DNA from: Deltaproteobacteria bacterium
GTDB taxonomy: Bacteria; Myxococcota_A; Polyangia; Haliangiales; Haliangiaceae
DNA: 44,749 nt
Reading direction: 5' to 3'
NCBI GenBank assembly: GCA_021413675.1
Contig: JAIOQA010000472.1
Span: 1-44,749 of the forward strand
A program made the position numbers and the translations under genes. Positions 1 to 11,842 of this stretch are shown piece by piece. The notes under the pieces are model-generated. The model made no database searches. It was not told the origin of the DNA and worked only from the letters and a program-made list of their open reading frames with translations. Positions within the stretch are counted from its first letter, which is position 1. The number at the start of each line of letters is the position of its first letter.

Positions 1-2195
1 CGCGCATCTCGCTCACCGCGCTGCGCGCGCTGCTCGCGCTGGAAGCGCCGGCCATCGCGACGCGCGCCCGGGTCGCGGACGTGGTCGACGCCGGGCGCGA
101 TCTCGTGCACGCGATGTCCTGGCGCAGCTTCGTCACGCACAGCGTGAGCCAGCTCTGCGCGGCGTACTTCGACGATGGCCAGGCCGCGCTCGGCCCGTCG
201 CGCGACGGCGGGCTCTACGCGACCTGGCGGCGCCAGGCCCTGGTCGATCGGAGCCCCGCGCTCCTCATGGGCCTCGCCGGCTACCGCGCGGGCGCGCAGG
301 CACTGCCCGCGACCGCCCACGAGCTGATGTCGACCGCGCTCGCGGCGCTCGACGTGCCCGCGCACGAGCTCGAGAGCTATCTCTGGAGTCTCCTGCTCGA
401 TCAGAACGGCTGGGCGTCGTGGTGCGCCTATCGCCGCTGGACCGCGCGGCTCGGCGGCGGCGACGACGACGCGATCGCCGAGCTGCTCGCGATCCGCCTG
501 GCGTGGGAGTGGCTGCTGCACCGGACCGGTGGCGACGCGGTGGCGCGACGCTGGCAGCTGGCGATCGCGAGCTGGCCGCGGATCGACGCGGCCGCGGCGG
601 GCGCGCGGCCTGACGACTGGCTGCTGCAGGCGGCGATGGAGATCGCGTGGCGCGAGCCGGTGCTGCGCGGCCTCGCAACCGGGCTGCGCGGCCTCGCGTC
701 CGGACTTCGGACGTTGCGTCCCGCGCGTCCCGCGGCCCAGGCGGTGTTCTGCATCGACGTGCGGTCCGAGGTCCTGCGGCGCGCGATCGAGGCGACCTCG
801 CCAGAGATCCGGACGCTGGGCTTCGCCGGGTTCTTCGGCGTGCCGATGGACTATCAGGCGATCGGTGCACCGGCGCCGCGGCCGCAGCTCCCTGGCCTGC
901 TCGCGCCGCGGCTGCGCGCGGCCGACACCGGCGTCAGCAGCGACGCGGCGGTCCAGCGGGCTCGCCACCTCGACCTCGCCATCGACTGGCACGCGTTCAA
1001 GACCGACCCGCGCTCGACCTTCGCGTTCGTCGAGGCGATGGGCCTCGCGTACGCCGGCAAGCTGGCGGCGGACAGCCTCGGCCTGGGCACCGCGGCGGCG
1101 CTCGACGATGCGGGGCTCGCGCGCGCCAGGGATCGCAAGCCGCGGCTGGTCGCGACCACCGATGGTCAGCCGATCGATGTCGACGCGCGCTGTGACCTCG
1201 CGGCGCGGATGCTCCGCGCGATGAGCCTGACCCGAGACCTCGCGCGCCTCGTGCTGCTCGCGGGGCACGGCAGCGCGACCCGCAACAACCCGCACGCCGC
1301 CGGGCTCGATTGCGGCGCGTGCTGCGGGCAGACCGGCGAGGTCAACGCGCGCGCCGCCGCGGCGTTGCTCAATGCGCCCGAGGTGCGCGCCGGGCTCGCG
1401 GCCCGCGGCATCGCCGTCCCTGCCGACACCTGGTTCCTCGCGGGCCTCCACAACACGACCACCGACGAGCTCGCGCTGTTCGAGCTCGACGAGCTGCCCG
1501 CGACGCATCGCGAAGACGTGGCGACGCTGCGCGCCGCACTCGAGGTCGCCAGCGCCCGAGCCCGGGCCGAGCGCGCCAGCCGCCTGGGCCTCGGCGGTGG
1601 CGAGGCCTCGCAGCTCGAGCGAGCCGTGCGCGCGCGGACCACCGACTGGGCCCAGGTGCGCGCCGAGTGGGGCCTGGCCGGCAACGCCGCCTTCATCGCC
1701 GCGCCCCGCGAGCGCTGCCGCGACCTCGACCTGCACGGGCGCGCGTTCCTCCACGAGTATCGCCACGCCGAGGATCCTGGCGGCGAGATCCTCGAGCTGA
1801 TCATGACCGCGCCGATGGTCGTCGCGCACTGGATCAACCTCCAGTACTACGCGTCCACCGTCGACAACCTCCGCTACGGCAGCGGCACCAAGGTCCTGCA
1901 CAACGTCGTCGGTGGCCACCTCGGCGTGTTCGAGGGCAACGGGGGCGATCTCCGGATCGGCCTGCCGATGCAGTCGCTCCACGATGGCGCGCGCTGGGTG
2001 CACGAACCCTTGCGGCTGAGCGTGTTCCTCGAGGCGCCGCGCGCGGCGATCGACGCGGTCCTGGAGAAGCACGCGACGGTGCGCGCGCTCGTCGACAACG
2101 GCTGGCTCGAGCTCTTCCAGCTCGACGCCGACGCCGGCGAGATCCACGCGCGTCGCGACGGTGGCTGGGTGCCGCAAGCGATCACGAACGGGTGA
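1..2195 (+). CDS. dabA: DabA (UPF0753/DUF2309), inorganic carbon transporter subunit, 5'-truncated by window edge
   Basis: DabA is the zinc-containing, beta-carbonic-anhydrase-like cytoplasmic subunit of the energy-coupled DabAB complex that traps CO2/bicarbonate. The reading frame is open back to base 3, so the true start lies outside the window; the GTG at 81 is only an internal codon. The four zinc-site residues of the family are all visible: Cys and Asp in FCIDVRSE (Cys codon at 750, Asp at 756), His in GHGSATRNNPH (codon at 1266) and Cys in LDCGACCGQ (codon at 1311). The Cys-to-His distance (172 residues) and His-to-Cys distance (15) match the known DabA arrangement closely. About 730 residues are present; the N-terminal part is missing. 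The DabB (NuoL-like) partner is not in the window and would be expected upstream. Family assignment is secure; an anaplerotic CO2-supply role in a heterotroph is inferred. Confidence 0.93.
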   Translation, partial: RISLTALRALLALEAPAIATRARVADVVDAGRDLVHAMSWRSFVTHSVSQLCAAYFDDGQAALGPSRDGGLYATWRRQALVDRSPALLMGLAGYRAGAQALPATAHELMSTALAALDVPAHELESYLWSLLLDQNGWASWCAYRRWTARLGGGDDDAIAELLAIRLAWEWLLHRTGGDAVARRWQLAIASWPRIDAAAAGARPDDWLLQAAMEIAWREPVLRGLATGLRGLASGLRTLRPARPAAQAVFCIDVRSEVLRRAIEATSPEIRTLGFAGFFGVPMDYQAIGAPAPRPQLPGLLAPRLRAADTGVSSDAAVQRARHLDLAIDWHAFKTDPRSTFAFVEAMGLAYAGKLAADSLGLGTAAALDDAGLARARDRKPRLVATTDGQPIDVDARCDLAARMLRAMSLTRDLARLVLLAGHGSATRNNPHAAGLDCGACCGQTGEVNARAAAALLNAPEVRAGLAARGIAVPADTWFLAGLHNTTTDELALFELDELPATHREDVATLRAALEVASARARAERASRLGLGGGEASQLERAVRARTTDWAQVRAEWGLAGNAAFIAAPRERCRDLDLHGRAFLHEYRHAEDPGGEILELIMTAPMVVAHWINLQYYASTVDNLRYGSGTKVLHNVVGGHLGVFEGNGGDLRIGLPMQSLHDGARWVHEPLRLSVFLEAPRAAIDAVLEKHATVRALVDNGWLELFQLDADAGEIHARRDGGWVPQAITNG

Positions 2196-2244
2196 CCTGG
2201 CGGTCCATCGCCCCTTCCGGGGCCCGGTGTTGTAGCCTCGGCGC

Positions 2245-3456
2245 GTGAACGTGGGGTGGCCAGCAACGGGGACGCAATCCGTGCTGCTCGATCAGCTCGC
2301 CGAGCTGATCGAGCGCGGCGGTGCGGCGCGCCTGCTCGACGCGCCGGTCGTGAAGATGGACACCCGCGACTTCCCCGATCCGTGGCAACCGACGCGCGCC
2401 GCGGTCGAGCGGCTGCTGGCGCGCCTGTTCTGGCACGCCCACGTCGATCTCGACGTCGCGATCGACGATCTGCGCGCCCTCGACGCCGGTGCGCAGCTCC
2501 TGTCGCGTAGCGCGATCGAGTGGATGCAGACGAAGGACGGCGTGGCCGAGTTCCAGCTCGAGGCGATCGGCAACGACAACGTCGCCGGCGCCCTCAGCCA
2601 CGAGATCGGCCGCGCCTACCTCGCGTGGATCGCCGCGGCGACCCCGTACCGCGAGGCGCGCAGCGCGCCCACCGATCGCGACGGCTCGATCGCCGCGGTC
2701 TACCTCGGGCTCGGCGTGCTCGCCGCGAACGCGGCCGAGTACCACCGCAGCGCTGGCGAGCTCCGCGGGCGCACCGCGGTGACCGAGTGGGACGTGGTGA
2801 TGACCGGCGGCCTGTCGAACGACGAGGTGCTGTACCTGCTCGCGGTGCAGGCGGTGCTGCGCGACGCGCCGATCGACGCCCACGGGACCCTGCGCCGCGA
2901 GCTGCGCGATCGCCTCCGCGACGCGATCGCCGGGCTCACACCTCACCGCGCGGAGCTGGCCGCGCGGCTCGGCGTCGATCTCGCCGCGCCGCGCACGCCG
3001 CTCGAGCGCGATCCCGCGCCCGCCCGGGTCAGCGACGCGGAGCGCCCCGAGCCCGATCGGCGCACGCGCTGGGCGGGCGCCGAGACCTATCGCGTGTCCG
3101 AACGCCGGACGGCGTGGGGCGGCCTCCTGGGCTTCCTGGTCAGCATCGTGCTCGTCATCATGCTCGCCGCCGCGACCAACCGCGGCGAGCTGTCGCCGTA
3201 CCTCCTGATCGCCGCGTTCGTCGTGCCGATCGTGGTCGGCCTGATCCTCGGGCGCCGCGCCCGCTACGATCGCTGCTACTGGAACCAGTGCATGCGCATC
3301 CAGCCGCCCGCCGCGACCGCCTGCCCCGGCTGCGGCGCCCGCATCGCCGGCCGCATCGAGGATTTCCGCGAGGAGCTGGCCCGCCGCGCCGAGGAAGAGG
3401 ACGACCGGCTCGACGCGCTCCGCATCGCCGCCGAGGCCGAGGCCCGCGGCGATTGA
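2245..3456 (+). CDS. Hypothetical membrane protein with degenerate HExxH-like motif and C-terminal zinc ribbon
   Basis: Unrecognised protein of 403 aa. The soluble N-terminal domain (about residues 1-240) contains ALSHEIGRAYL, which resembles a metallopeptidase HExxH helix whose last His is replaced by Arg, so zinc catalysis is unlikely. A low-complexity Pro/Arg/Asp linker follows, then two hydrophobic segments (about 295-315 and 320-340). The C-terminus is cytoplasmic-looking and charged, with Cys pairs (RCYWNQC and CPGCG) that look like a zinc ribbon. The GTG start at 2245 is preceded by a TAGCCT hexamer 6 bases upstream and by no Shine-Dalgarno sequence; a GTG at 2281 is an alternative start. 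It lies 49 bases after dabA on the same strand and 31 bases before the next zinc-ribbon gene, so they may be co-transcribed. Function unknown. Confidence 0.75.
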   Translation: MNVGWPATGTQSVLLDQLAELIERGGAARLLDAPVVKMDTRDFPDPWQPTRAAVERLLARLFWHAHVDLDVAIDDLRALDAGAQLLSRSAIEWMQTKDGVAEFQLEAIGNDNVAGALSHEIGRAYLAWIAAATPYREARSAPTDRDGSIAAVYLGLGVLAANAAEYHRSAGELRGRTAVTEWDVVMTGGLSNDEVLYLLAVQAVLRDAPIDAHGTLRRELRDRLRDAIAGLTPHRAELAARLGVDLAAPRTPLERDPAPARVSDAERPEPDRRTRWAGAETYRVSERRTAWGGLLGFLVSIVLVIMLAAATNRGELSPYLLIAAFVVPIVVGLILGRRARYDRCYWNQCMRIQPPAATACPGCGARIAGRIEDFREELARRAEEEDDRLDALRIAAEAEARGD

Positions 3457-3487
3457 CAAGGTCGGACCGCGTGCCGAGGTTGCCGGG

Positions 3488-3823
3488 ATGAGCGACTCGC
3501 CGTTCGATCCGCCGAAGCCGAAACCGCCCACCGCGAAGGAGACTGCGGTGACCGTGATCGGCGGGCTCGGCGTGATCGCCGCCGACATCGCGACCGGGGG
3601 CCTGCTGAGCACGCTCGCGGCGATCCCGTCGGGCGGAGAGCGCGAGGGGCCGCCGGATATCCGTGCCGGCCTCGCGGCGATCGCCGACACCGCCGCGCCC
3701 GCGCGCGACGGCGACCGCGCCGCGTGCACGCGCTGCGCCGCCTGGGTGCCCTACGCGTCGATGGCGCTCAACGAGGACGGCTACTTCTGCGCGCGCTGCG
3801 CGGCCGAGCTGAGCCAGGGCTGA
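3488..3823 (+). CDS. Small hypothetical protein with C-terminal zinc ribbon
   Basis: A 111-aa protein with a Pro/Lys-rich N-terminus (DPPKPKPPTAKE), a hydrophobic glycine-rich stretch around residues 20-45 (VIGGLGVIAADIATGGLL) that may associate with the membrane, and a C-terminal CTRC...CARC pair of CxxC knuckles predicting a small zinc ribbon. The preceding gene also ends in a zinc-ribbon-like motif, which suggests a linked role, but no family is recognised. The stop codon (3821-3823) is one base from the stop of the convergent malic enzyme gene, leaving no room for a separate terminator. The Cys spacing and codon pattern support a real gene; function unknown. Confidence 0.65.
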   Translation: MSDSPFDPPKPKPPTAKETAVTVIGGLGVIAADIATGGLLSTLAAIPSGGEREGPPDIRAGLAAIADTAAPARDGDRAACTRCAAWVPYASMALNEDGYFCARCAAELSQG

Positions 3824-3824
3824 G

Positions 3825-5519
3825 TCAGCGCCGCGCGCGGCGGATCGGCAGGTACTGCGGCCGCCAGATCGCCTGCGCGATCGCCGCCTCGTCGGGCTGC
3901 GCGTCCGCGACGCCATCGGCCTGGGCCCGCGCGACGACCGCCGCCGTGACCAGGCGTGACACCGCCGGCAGGTCGGCGACCGGCGGATAGATCTCCCCCG
4001 GGTGATGCGCCGCCGTGTACGCCGCGACCGCGTGCGCGGCCGCCGTCACCATGCCGTCGGTGATGACCCGTGCGCGCGCGAGGATCGCGCCCTGCCCCAG
4101 GCCCGGGAACACGAACGCGTTGTTGCCCTGACCGATGCGCACCGCGCGGCCCCCGACCACGACCGGCTCGAACGGCGAGCCGGTCGCGACCAGCGCCTTG
4201 CCGTCGGTCCAGCGCAGCACGTCCGAAGGCGTGGCCTCGCAGGACGAGGTCGGGTTCGACAGCGCGAAGACGATCGGGCGCGCGGTGTTGCGCGCCACCG
4301 CGCGCACGACATCCTCACCAAAGGCGCCGGCCTGGCCGGACAGCCCGAGCAGCGCGGTGGCCCGCGACTTCTCGACCACCGTGCGCAGATCGCCGCCGCC
4401 CCAGTCGGCGACCCGCGCCGCCGGCTGCGCGAACGAGCGCTTGTAGTCGTCCATCGGCCGGTCGTCGACGAGCAGGCCGCGCGAGTCGAGCACGAGCACG
4501 CGCGCGTGCGCGTCGGCCTCGCTCGCGCCATCGGCGATCATGCCGTCGCGGATCGCGGTCGCCACGCCGATGCCGCCCGCGCCGGCGCCGTGGATGACCA
4601 CGCGCTGCTCGCGCAGCGGCTCGCCGCGCAGCGCGCACGCCCGCAGCATGCCGGCCAGCGCGATCGCGCCGGTGCCCTGGATGTCGTCGTTGAACGACGG
4701 CGAGCCGAGGTGGCGATCGAGCACGGTGAACGCGGTGTCCTTGGCGAGGTCCTCCCACTGGATGACCGCGTGCGGCCAGCGCGAGTGGATCGCCGCGACG
4801 AACCGATCGATGAACTCGAGGTACGCGTCGCCGCGCAGGCGCTTCTGGCGCACGCCGAGATAGAACGGATCGGCGAGCAGGTCCTCGCGATCGGTGCCCA
4901 CGTCCAGCGCGACCGGCATCGTGTGGAACGGCGAGACGCCGCCCGCCGCGGTGTACAGCGCCAGCTTGCCGATCGGGATCGCGAGGCCGCCGTAGCCCTG
5001 GTCGCCGATGCCGAGGATCGCCGACGAGTCGGTCGCGACGATCATGCGCACGTCGTCGAGCGGATAGCTCGCGACCACGGCGGTGGCGCGATCGATGTTG
5101 AGCGGCGACAGCGACAGGCCGCGCGGCGTCTGGTACAGCGCCGAGAACTGCTGCACCGCGAGCCCGACCGTCGGCGTGTAGACGATCGGCAGCATCTCGT
5201 CGAGGTGCCGGTCGAGCAGCGCGTAGTACAGGATCTCCTGGCGATCCTGGAGCGCGCGCAGGAACTGGTACTTCGCCAGCGGCGTCGGCTCGGCCGAGTA
5301 GCCGCGATACGCGCGGTCGAGCTGCTGCTCGAGCGTGTTCACCTGCGGCGGCAGGAGCCCCTCGAGCTCGAGCTCGGCGCGCTCGTCGTACGAGAACGCG
5401 GTGCCCTTGTTGACCAGCACCAGGCGCAACAGCGCGATGCCGGTCAGATCGACCTCCATCACCTCGCGACCGTCCGGATCGCGGACGATCGAGAACACGC
5501 GCCGCGCGGCTGCGGTCAC
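3825..5519 (-). CDS. maeA: NAD-type malic enzyme (malate dehydrogenase, oxaloacetate-decarboxylating)
   Basis: Oxidatively decarboxylates malate to pyruvate and CO2, making NADH. The 564-aa product has the usual length of the large SfcA/MaeA and eukaryotic-type malic enzymes. Visible residues: catalytic Tyr in IVYTPTVG (about residue 114), Lys in IPIGKLALY (185), metal ligands Glu-Asp in QWEDLAK (256-257) and FNDDIQGTG (278-279), and a Rossmann GAGAGGIG (311-318). A longer open frame runs through it to 6650, but homology begins only at [10 protein letters not shown]. The GTG start at 5519 makes a GTGA 4-base overlap with the leuB stop, exactly like the other junctions of the operon. It is the last of ten genes. 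Presence in a branched-chain amino acid operon is unusual; feeding pyruvate to acetolactate and citramalate synthesis is inferred. NAD versus NADP preference cannot be settled by eye. Confidence 0.95.
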   Translation of the reverse strand: MTAAARRVFSIVRDPDGREVMEVDLTGIALLRLVLVNKGTAFSYDERAELELEGLLPPQVNTLEQQLDRAYRGYSAEPTPLAKYQFLRALQDRQEILYYALLDRHLDEMLPIVYTPTVGLAVQQFSALYQTPRGLSLSPLNIDRATAVVASYPLDDVRMIVATDSSAILGIGDQGYGGLAIPIGKLALYTAAGGVSPFHTMPVALDVGTDREDLLADPFYLGVRQKRLRGDAYLEFIDRFVAAIHSRWPHAVIQWEDLAKDTAFTVLDRHLGSPSFNDDIQGTGAIALAGMLRACALRGEPLREQRVVIHGAGAGGIGVATAIRDGMIADGASEADAHARVLVLDSRGLLVDDRPMDDYKRSFAQPAARVADWGGGDLRTVVEKSRATALLGLSGQAGAFGEDVVRAVARNTARPIVFALSNPTSSCEATPSDVLRWTDGKALVATGSPFEPVVVGGRAVRIGQGNNAFVFPGLGQGAILARARVITDGMVTAAAHAVAAYTAAHHPGEIYPPVADLPAVSRLVTAAVVARAQADGVADAQPDEAAIAQAIWRPQYLPIRRARR

Positions 5520-6594
5520 GCGGCCCCCGCGGCCAGGCGCTCGCGGATCGCCGCGCCCATGGCGGACGTCGACGCCGCCGCCCCGCCCTGCGCGATGTCC
5601 GCAGTCCGGACACCTGCGTCGATCGTCGCGGCGACCGCGGCCTCGATCGCCGCGGCCTCGCTGGTGAGGCCCAGCGAGTGGCGCAAGAGCATCGCCGCCG
5701 ACAGGATCGTGCCGATCGGGTTCGCGATGCCCTTGCCCGCGATGTCGGGCGCCGAGCCGTGGATCGGCTCGTAGACGCCGCACTTGCTGTCGCCGAGCGA
5801 CGCCGACGGCAACAGGCCGAGCGAGCCGGCCAGCACCGAGGCCTCGTCGGTCAGGATGTCGCCGAACATGTTCTCGGTGACGACGACATCGAACGACGCC
5901 GGCGCCGTGACCAGGCGCATCGCCGCCGAGTCGACCAGCTGGTGATCGAGCGCGACGTCGGGGTACTTCGCCCCGACCTCGATCGCGACCTGCCGCCACA
6001 GCCGCGACGACTCGAGCACGTTGGCCTTGTCGATCGAGGTCACGCGCTTCTTGCGGCCGCGCGCCAGCTCGAACGCGAGCGTCACGACCCGCGCGACCTC
6101 GATCTCGTTGTACTCGAGGGTGTCGACCGCGCGGCGCACGCCATCGACGGTCTCGCGCAGCCGCGGCTGCCCGAAGTACAGCCCGCCCGTCAGCTCGCGG
6201 ATCACCATCACGTCGACGCCGACCAGCCGCTCGGGCCGGAGCGGGGAGCAATCGGCCAGCGCCGCGAACGGCGCGACCGGCCGCAGGTTGGCCCACAGGC
6301 CGAGCTCCTTGCGCAGGCCGAGCAGGCCCTGCTCGGGCCGGACCTTCGCTGCGGGGTCGTCCCACTTGGGTCCGCCGACCGCGCCGAGCAAGATCGCGTC
6401 GGCCTCGCGACACGCGGTCAGCGTCTCGCGGGGCAGCGCCGTGCCGGTCTGATCGATCGCGATGCCGCCGATCGCGCGCTCGGCATACGTGAAGCTGTGG
6501 CCGAAGCGCGCCGCGACGGCGTCGAGCACGCGGCGCGCCTCGTCGACGACCTCGGGGCCGATGCCGTCGCCAGGGAGCAGGATGATCGTGGCCT

Positions 6595-6598
<4 letters not shown>
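5516..6598 (-). CDS. leuB: 3-isopropylmalate dehydrogenase
   Basis: Oxidises and decarboxylates 3-isopropylmalate to 4-methyl-2-oxopentanoate with NAD+ in leucine synthesis; in cimA organisms the same enzyme usually also handles 3-methylmalate on the way to 2-oxobutyrate and isoleucine. The 360 aa match the family length. Motifs: N-terminal [11 protein letters not shown], the substrate loop GGLYFGQPR, the catalytic-Lys region [11 protein letters not shown], and the metal-binding Asp cluster in [16 protein letters not shown]. The ATG at 6598 overlaps the cimA stop as ATGA and has a GGAGG Shine-Dalgarno 7 bases upstream. It sits between cimA and maeA in the operon, fitting a dual Leu/Ile role. 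Confidence 0.97.
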
Positions 6599-8185
<1,587 letters not shown>

Positions 8186-8202
<17 letters not shown>

Positions 8203-8758
8203 ACGCCTCGATCGCCGGGAGGTGCCCGAGCAGGTAGCCGAGCTCGTCCACGCCATCGAGCAGACACCGCCGCGCGAAGCCATCGACCGGGAACTCGACC
8301 GGCGCGATGCCCGGCGCGCTGAGCGTGCGCGCCTCCAGATCGATCGTGATCGCGAACGCCGGATCCGCCGCGCGCGCCGCGAACAGCGCCGCGTGGGTCG
8401 CGGGATCGACCACCACCGGCACCAGCCCGTTCTTGAGCGCGTTGCCCTTGAAGATGTCGGCGAACGAGGTCGACACCAGCGCGCGGAACCCGCCGGCGAC
8501 CAGCGCCCACGGCGCGTGCTCCCGCGAGCTGCCGCAGCCGAAGTTGTGGCCGCACAGCAGGATCTCCGCGCCCGCGTGCTCGGGCTTGCCGACCGGGAAG
8601 TCGGGCCGCAGCCGCCAGTCGGCGAACAGCGCGGTGCCCAGGCCGGCCTTGTCGGTGACCTTCAGGTAGCGCGCCGGGATGATCTGATCGGTGTCGACGT
8701 CGGCGGCGGGCAGCGGCACGACCCGCGACGTGACCGTGGTGAAGCGCGGCGCGGTCAT
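8186..8758 (-). CDS. leuD: 3-isopropylmalate/(citramalate) dehydratase small subunit
   Basis: Small swivelling-domain subunit of isopropylmalate isomerase (with LeuC), converting 2- to 3-isopropylmalate and probably citramalate to 3-methylmalate. The 190-aa product carries the family motifs [13 protein letters not shown] near the N-terminus and [17 protein letters not shown], whose Ser-Arg contact the substrate. The ATG at 8758 overlaps the leuC stop as ATGA and has GGGAG 6 bases upstream. The frame is open further upstream inside leuC (to 9703), but that extension is antisense-like Arg/Gly-rich sequence and is rejected. The stop lies inside the cimA start region. Confidence 0.96.
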
Positions 8759-10176
8759 GGCTGACTCCCATCGAGGAACGTGCGCGGATCGGTGACCACG
8801 CCGGTGATCGCCGCGGCGGCCGCGGTGATCGGCGAGGCGAGCAGCGTGCGGCTGCCCTTGCCCTGGCGGCCCTCGAAGTTGCGGTTCGAGGTCGAGACCG
8901 CGACCTGCCCGGGCTCGAGCATGTCGCCGTTCATCGCGATGCACATCGAGCAGCCGGGCTCGCGCCACTCGGCGCCCGCGGCAACGAAGACCGCGTCGAG
9001 GCCGAGCGCCTCGGCCGCCAGCTTGATCGCGGCCGAGCCGGGCACGACCAGCATGCGCACCGTCGACGCGACCTTGCGCCCGCGCACGACGTCCGCGGCG
9101 GCCTGCAGATCCGACAGCCGCGAGTTGGTGCACGAGCCGATGAACACGACATCCACATGGCGGCCGAGCAGCGACTGCCCGGGCACCGCGGCGCTGTAGC
9201 GGACCGCGCTCTCGAGCGCCGCGCGCTCGTTGGGATCGGCCACCGATCCCGGCTGCGGCACCGGCTGCGTGATCCCGACGCCGTGGCCCGGGTTGGTGCC
9301 CCAGGTGATCATCGGCTCGACGGCGCTCGCGTCGATCGTGAGCTCCGCGTCGAACACCGCGTCGGGATCGCTCGCGAGCGAGCGCCACGCGTCGACCTGC
9401 GCGTCCCACGCCTTGCCCGTCGGCAGGCCCGGCTTGCCGGCGAGGTACGCGAAGGTCACCTCGTCCGGGGCGATCATGCCGGCGCGCGCGCCCGCCTCGA
9501 TCGACATGTTGCAGACGGTCATGCGGCCCTCCATGTCGAGGGCGCGGATCGCGGGGCCGGCGTACTCGATGACGTGGCCGGTCGCGCCGCCGACGCCGAT
9601 GCGCGCGATCATCGCGAGCACGAGGTCCTTGGCGGTCACGCCCAGCGGCGCGACGCCGGTGAACGTCACGCGCAGGGTCTTCGGGCGCCGCTGCAAGAGG
9701 CACTGCGTGGCGAGCACGTGCTCGACCTCGCTGGTGCCGATGCCGAACGCCAGCGCGCCGAACGCGCCATGCGTCGACGTGTGCGAGTCACCGCACACGA
9801 TCGTACGGCCGGGGCGCGTGAGCCCACGCTCGGGCCCGATCACGTGGACGATGCCGTGACCGGACTCGCCCAGCGAGTGCAGCTCGATGCCGAACTCGGC
9901 GCAGTTCGTGGTCAGCTGCGCCAGCTGCGACCGCGCCTGATCGTCGGCGAGCGCGAGCCCGCCGCGCTTCGTCGGCGTGGAGTGATCCATCGTCGCGACG
10001 GTCTTGTCCGGGCGCCGGACGCGCAGCCCGCGGGCGCGCAGCCCCGAGAACGCCTGCGGCGAGGTGACCTCGTGGACCAGGTGCAGATCGATGTAGAGCA
10101 CCGCCGGCGCGTCGCCGTCGGGCGCGACCACGACGTGCTGGTCCCAGACCTTCGCGAACATCGTGCGGGCGGTCAT
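8755..10176 (-). CDS. leuC: 3-isopropylmalate/(citramalate) dehydratase large subunit
   Basis: Aconitase-family large subunit holding a [4Fe-4S] cluster. The 473 aa match bacterial LeuC (about 466-475). Seen: [16 protein letters not shown] at the N-terminus, [18 protein letters not shown], the cluster ligands in FIGSCTNSR and [10 protein letters not shown], and the C-terminal [14 protein letters not shown]. The ATG at 10176 overlaps the leuA stop by 4 bases (ATGA) and has GGGAG 8 bases upstream. It works with LeuD, directly downstream, and serves both leucine and, by inference from cimA, isoleucine synthesis. Confidence 0.97.
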   Translation of the reverse strand: MTARTMFAKVWDQHVVVAPDGDAPAVLYIDLHLVHEVTSPQAFSGLRARGLRVRRPDKTVATMDHSTPTKRGGLALADDQARSQLAQLTTNCAEFGIELHSLGESGHGIVHVIGPERGLTRPGRTIVCGDSHTSTHGAFGALAFGIGTSEVEHVLATQCLLQRRPKTLRVTFTGVAPLGVTAKDLVLAMIARIGVGGATGHVIEYAGPAIRALDMEGRMTVCNMSIEAGARAGMIAPDEVTFAYLAGKPGLPTGKAWDAQVDAWRSLASDPDAVFDAELTIDASAVEPMITWGTNPGHGVGITQPVPQPGSVADPNERAALESAVRYSAAVPGQSLLGRHVDVVFIGSCTNSRLSDLQAAADVVRGRKVASTVRMLVVPGSAAIKLAAEALGLDAVFVAAGAEWREPGCSMCIAMNGDMLEPGQVAVSTSNRNFEGRQGKGSRTLLASPITAAAAAITGVVTDPRTFLDGSQP

Positions 10177-11840
10177 AGCGGCAACTCCCGCGACGCCGGC
10201 GGGGCGGACACCACCGGCCGGTTGGCCTCGAGCGCCGCGACCGCGGCCTGATCATCGAGCACGCGGTTGAGCGCCGCGAGGTAGGCCTTGGCGCTGGCGA
10301 CGACGATGTCGGTGTCAGCGCCGTGGCCGTGGATCGCGCGGCTGCGCGGCGCGTCGCTCTGCGGGACCACGCCGGCGGTGCCCGCGTCCGGGCGCACCCG
10401 CACGCTGACCTCGCCGAGCGCGTCGATGCCCTCGGTCACGCTGTGGACCGCGTACTCGAGCAGCATCACCGGCGCGCCGACGATCTCGTCGATTGCCTTG
10501 AACACCGCGTCGACCGGCCCGGTGCCGACCGCCGCGCGCACGTGGACGATGTCACCCGGGCCCCGCAACCGCACGGTCGCGGTCGGCAGGCCGATCGTGC
10601 CGCAGCCGACCTGCAGGCCATCGAGCGTGTAGTGGGCGTGGGCCGCGCCGCGCTCCGACGACGCGAGCGCGAGCAGATCGGCCTCGCCGATGTGCTTCTT
10701 GCGATCGGCCAGCGCCTTGAAGCGATCGAACGCGCGATCGAGCGCGGGCCCGTCGAGCGCGACGCCCAGCGCGCCGAGCTGATCGGCGAACGCGTGGCGC
10801 CCGGAGTGCTTGCCGAGCACCAGCCGCGTGCCGCCGGCGCCGACGGTCTCGGGCCGCATGATCTCGTAGGTCGACTGGTGCTTGAGCATCCCGTCCTGGT
10901 GGATGCCCGACTCGTGCGCGAACGCGTTGCCGCCGACCACCGCCTTGTTGGGCGGCACGGTGAAGCCGGTGCAGGTGGACACGAGCTTCGACACGCGGCA
11001 CAGCTGCGTCGTGTCGATGCCGGTCGACAGGCCCAGCCGCGGCTTGCGCGTGGTCAGCGTCATCACGATCTCCTCGAGCGAGCAGTTGCCCGCGCGCTCG
11101 CCGATGCCGTTGATCGTGCACTCCGCCTGGCGCGCGCCGGCGCGCAGGCCGGCGAGCGTGTTGGCGACGGCGAGGCCGAGATCGTCGTGGCAGTGGACCG
11201 AGATGATCACGCCTTCGATGCCCGGCACGTTGGCGCGGATGCCCGCGATCAGCGCACCGAACTCGTCGGGCATGGTGTAGCCGACGGTGTCGGGGATGTT
11301 GAGCGTGGTCGCGCCGGCCTTGATGGCGGCGTCGAGCGCCTGGTAGAGGAACTCGGGATCGCTGCGGCCGGCGTCCTCGGGCGAGAACTCGACGTCGGCG
11401 CACAGCGAGCGCGCGTGCGCCACCATCTCGGTGATCCGCGCGAGCACCTCGGCGCGGCTCATGCGGAGCTTGTGCGCGAGGTGCAGATCGCTGGTCGCGA
11501 GGAAGGTGTGGATGCGCGGCCGGGCCGCGCCCTTCACGCCTTCCCACGCCCGATCGATGTCGGTGCGGGTCGCGCGCGCGAGGCCCGCGATGATCGGCGG
11601 CTCGGTTCGTCCGGCGAGCGGACTGCGCCCACACTCGCGCGCGATCGTCTGGACCGCGGCGAGATCATCGGGGGAGGCGGCCGGGAACCCGGCCTCGATC
11701 ACGTCGACGCCGAGCCGCGTCAGCGCGCGCGCGACCTCGAGCTTCTCGGCCGAGGTCATCGTCGCGCCGGGCGCCTGCTCGCCGTCGCGCAGCGTGGTGT
11801 CGAAGATCCGGACGTAGTCGCCGGCCACCTGGGTCTCCAT
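10173..11840 (-). CDS. leuA: 2-isopropylmalate synthase
   Basis: Condenses 3-methyl-2-oxobutanoate with acetyl-CoA, the committed step to leucine. About 555 aa: a TIM barrel beginning [16 protein letters not shown], the metal-binding [26 protein letters not shown], and a C-terminal LeuA allosteric domain (about 390-555) where leucine feedback is expected. Two in-frame ATGs compete: 11846, which overlaps the ilvC stop as ATGA, and 11840, which has the GGGAGA Shine-Dalgarno at a proper 6-7 base spacing. For 11846 that SD would be touching the start, so 11840 is preferred, but both remain possible. A paralogue, cimA, lies three genes downstream, so one operon holds both condensing enzymes. Confidence 0.95.
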   Translation of the reverse strand: METQVAGDYVRIFDTTLRDGEQAPGATMTSAEKLEVARALTRLGVDVIEAGFPAASPDDLAAVQTIARECGRSPLAGRTEPPIIAGLARATRTDIDRAWEGVKGAARPRIHTFLATSDLHLAHKLRMSRAEVLARITEMVAHARSLCADVEFSPEDAGRSDPEFLYQALDAAIKAGATTLNIPDTVGYTMPDEFGALIAGIRANVPGIEGVIISVHCHDDLGLAVANTLAGLRAGARQAECTINGIGERAGNCSLEEIVMTLTTRKPRLGLSTGIDTTQLCRVSKLVSTCTGFTVPPNKAVVGGNAFAHESGIHQDGMLKHQSTYEIMRPETVGAGGTRLVLGKHSGRHAFADQLGALGVALDGPALDRAFDRFKALADRKKHIGEADLLALASSERGAAHAHYTLDGLQVGCGTIGLPTATVRLRGPGDIVHVRAAVGTGPVDAVFKAIDEIVGAPVMLLEYAVHSVTEGIDALGEVSVRVRPDAGTAGVVPQSDAPRSRAIHGHGADTDIVVASAKAYLAALNRVLDDQAAVAALEANRPVVSAPPASRELPL

Positions 11841-11842
11841 GC

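Noticed and set aside
3453-3458. TTGACA -35 box before the small zinc-ribbon gene
   Set aside because: Perfect hexamer, but no acceptable -10 lies 16-18 bases downstream; it overlaps the stop codon of the preceding gene.
2182-3729. Long antisense open frame (515 aa) opposite the zinc-ribbon genes
   Set aside because: Composition is Arg/Ala/Gly-rich without motifs; it mirrors the real genes and is a typical high-GC shadow.
4002-5774. 590-aa plus-strand frame opposite the malic enzyme gene
   Set aside because: His/Arg/Asp-rich shadow of a clear malic enzyme; no homology or start signal.
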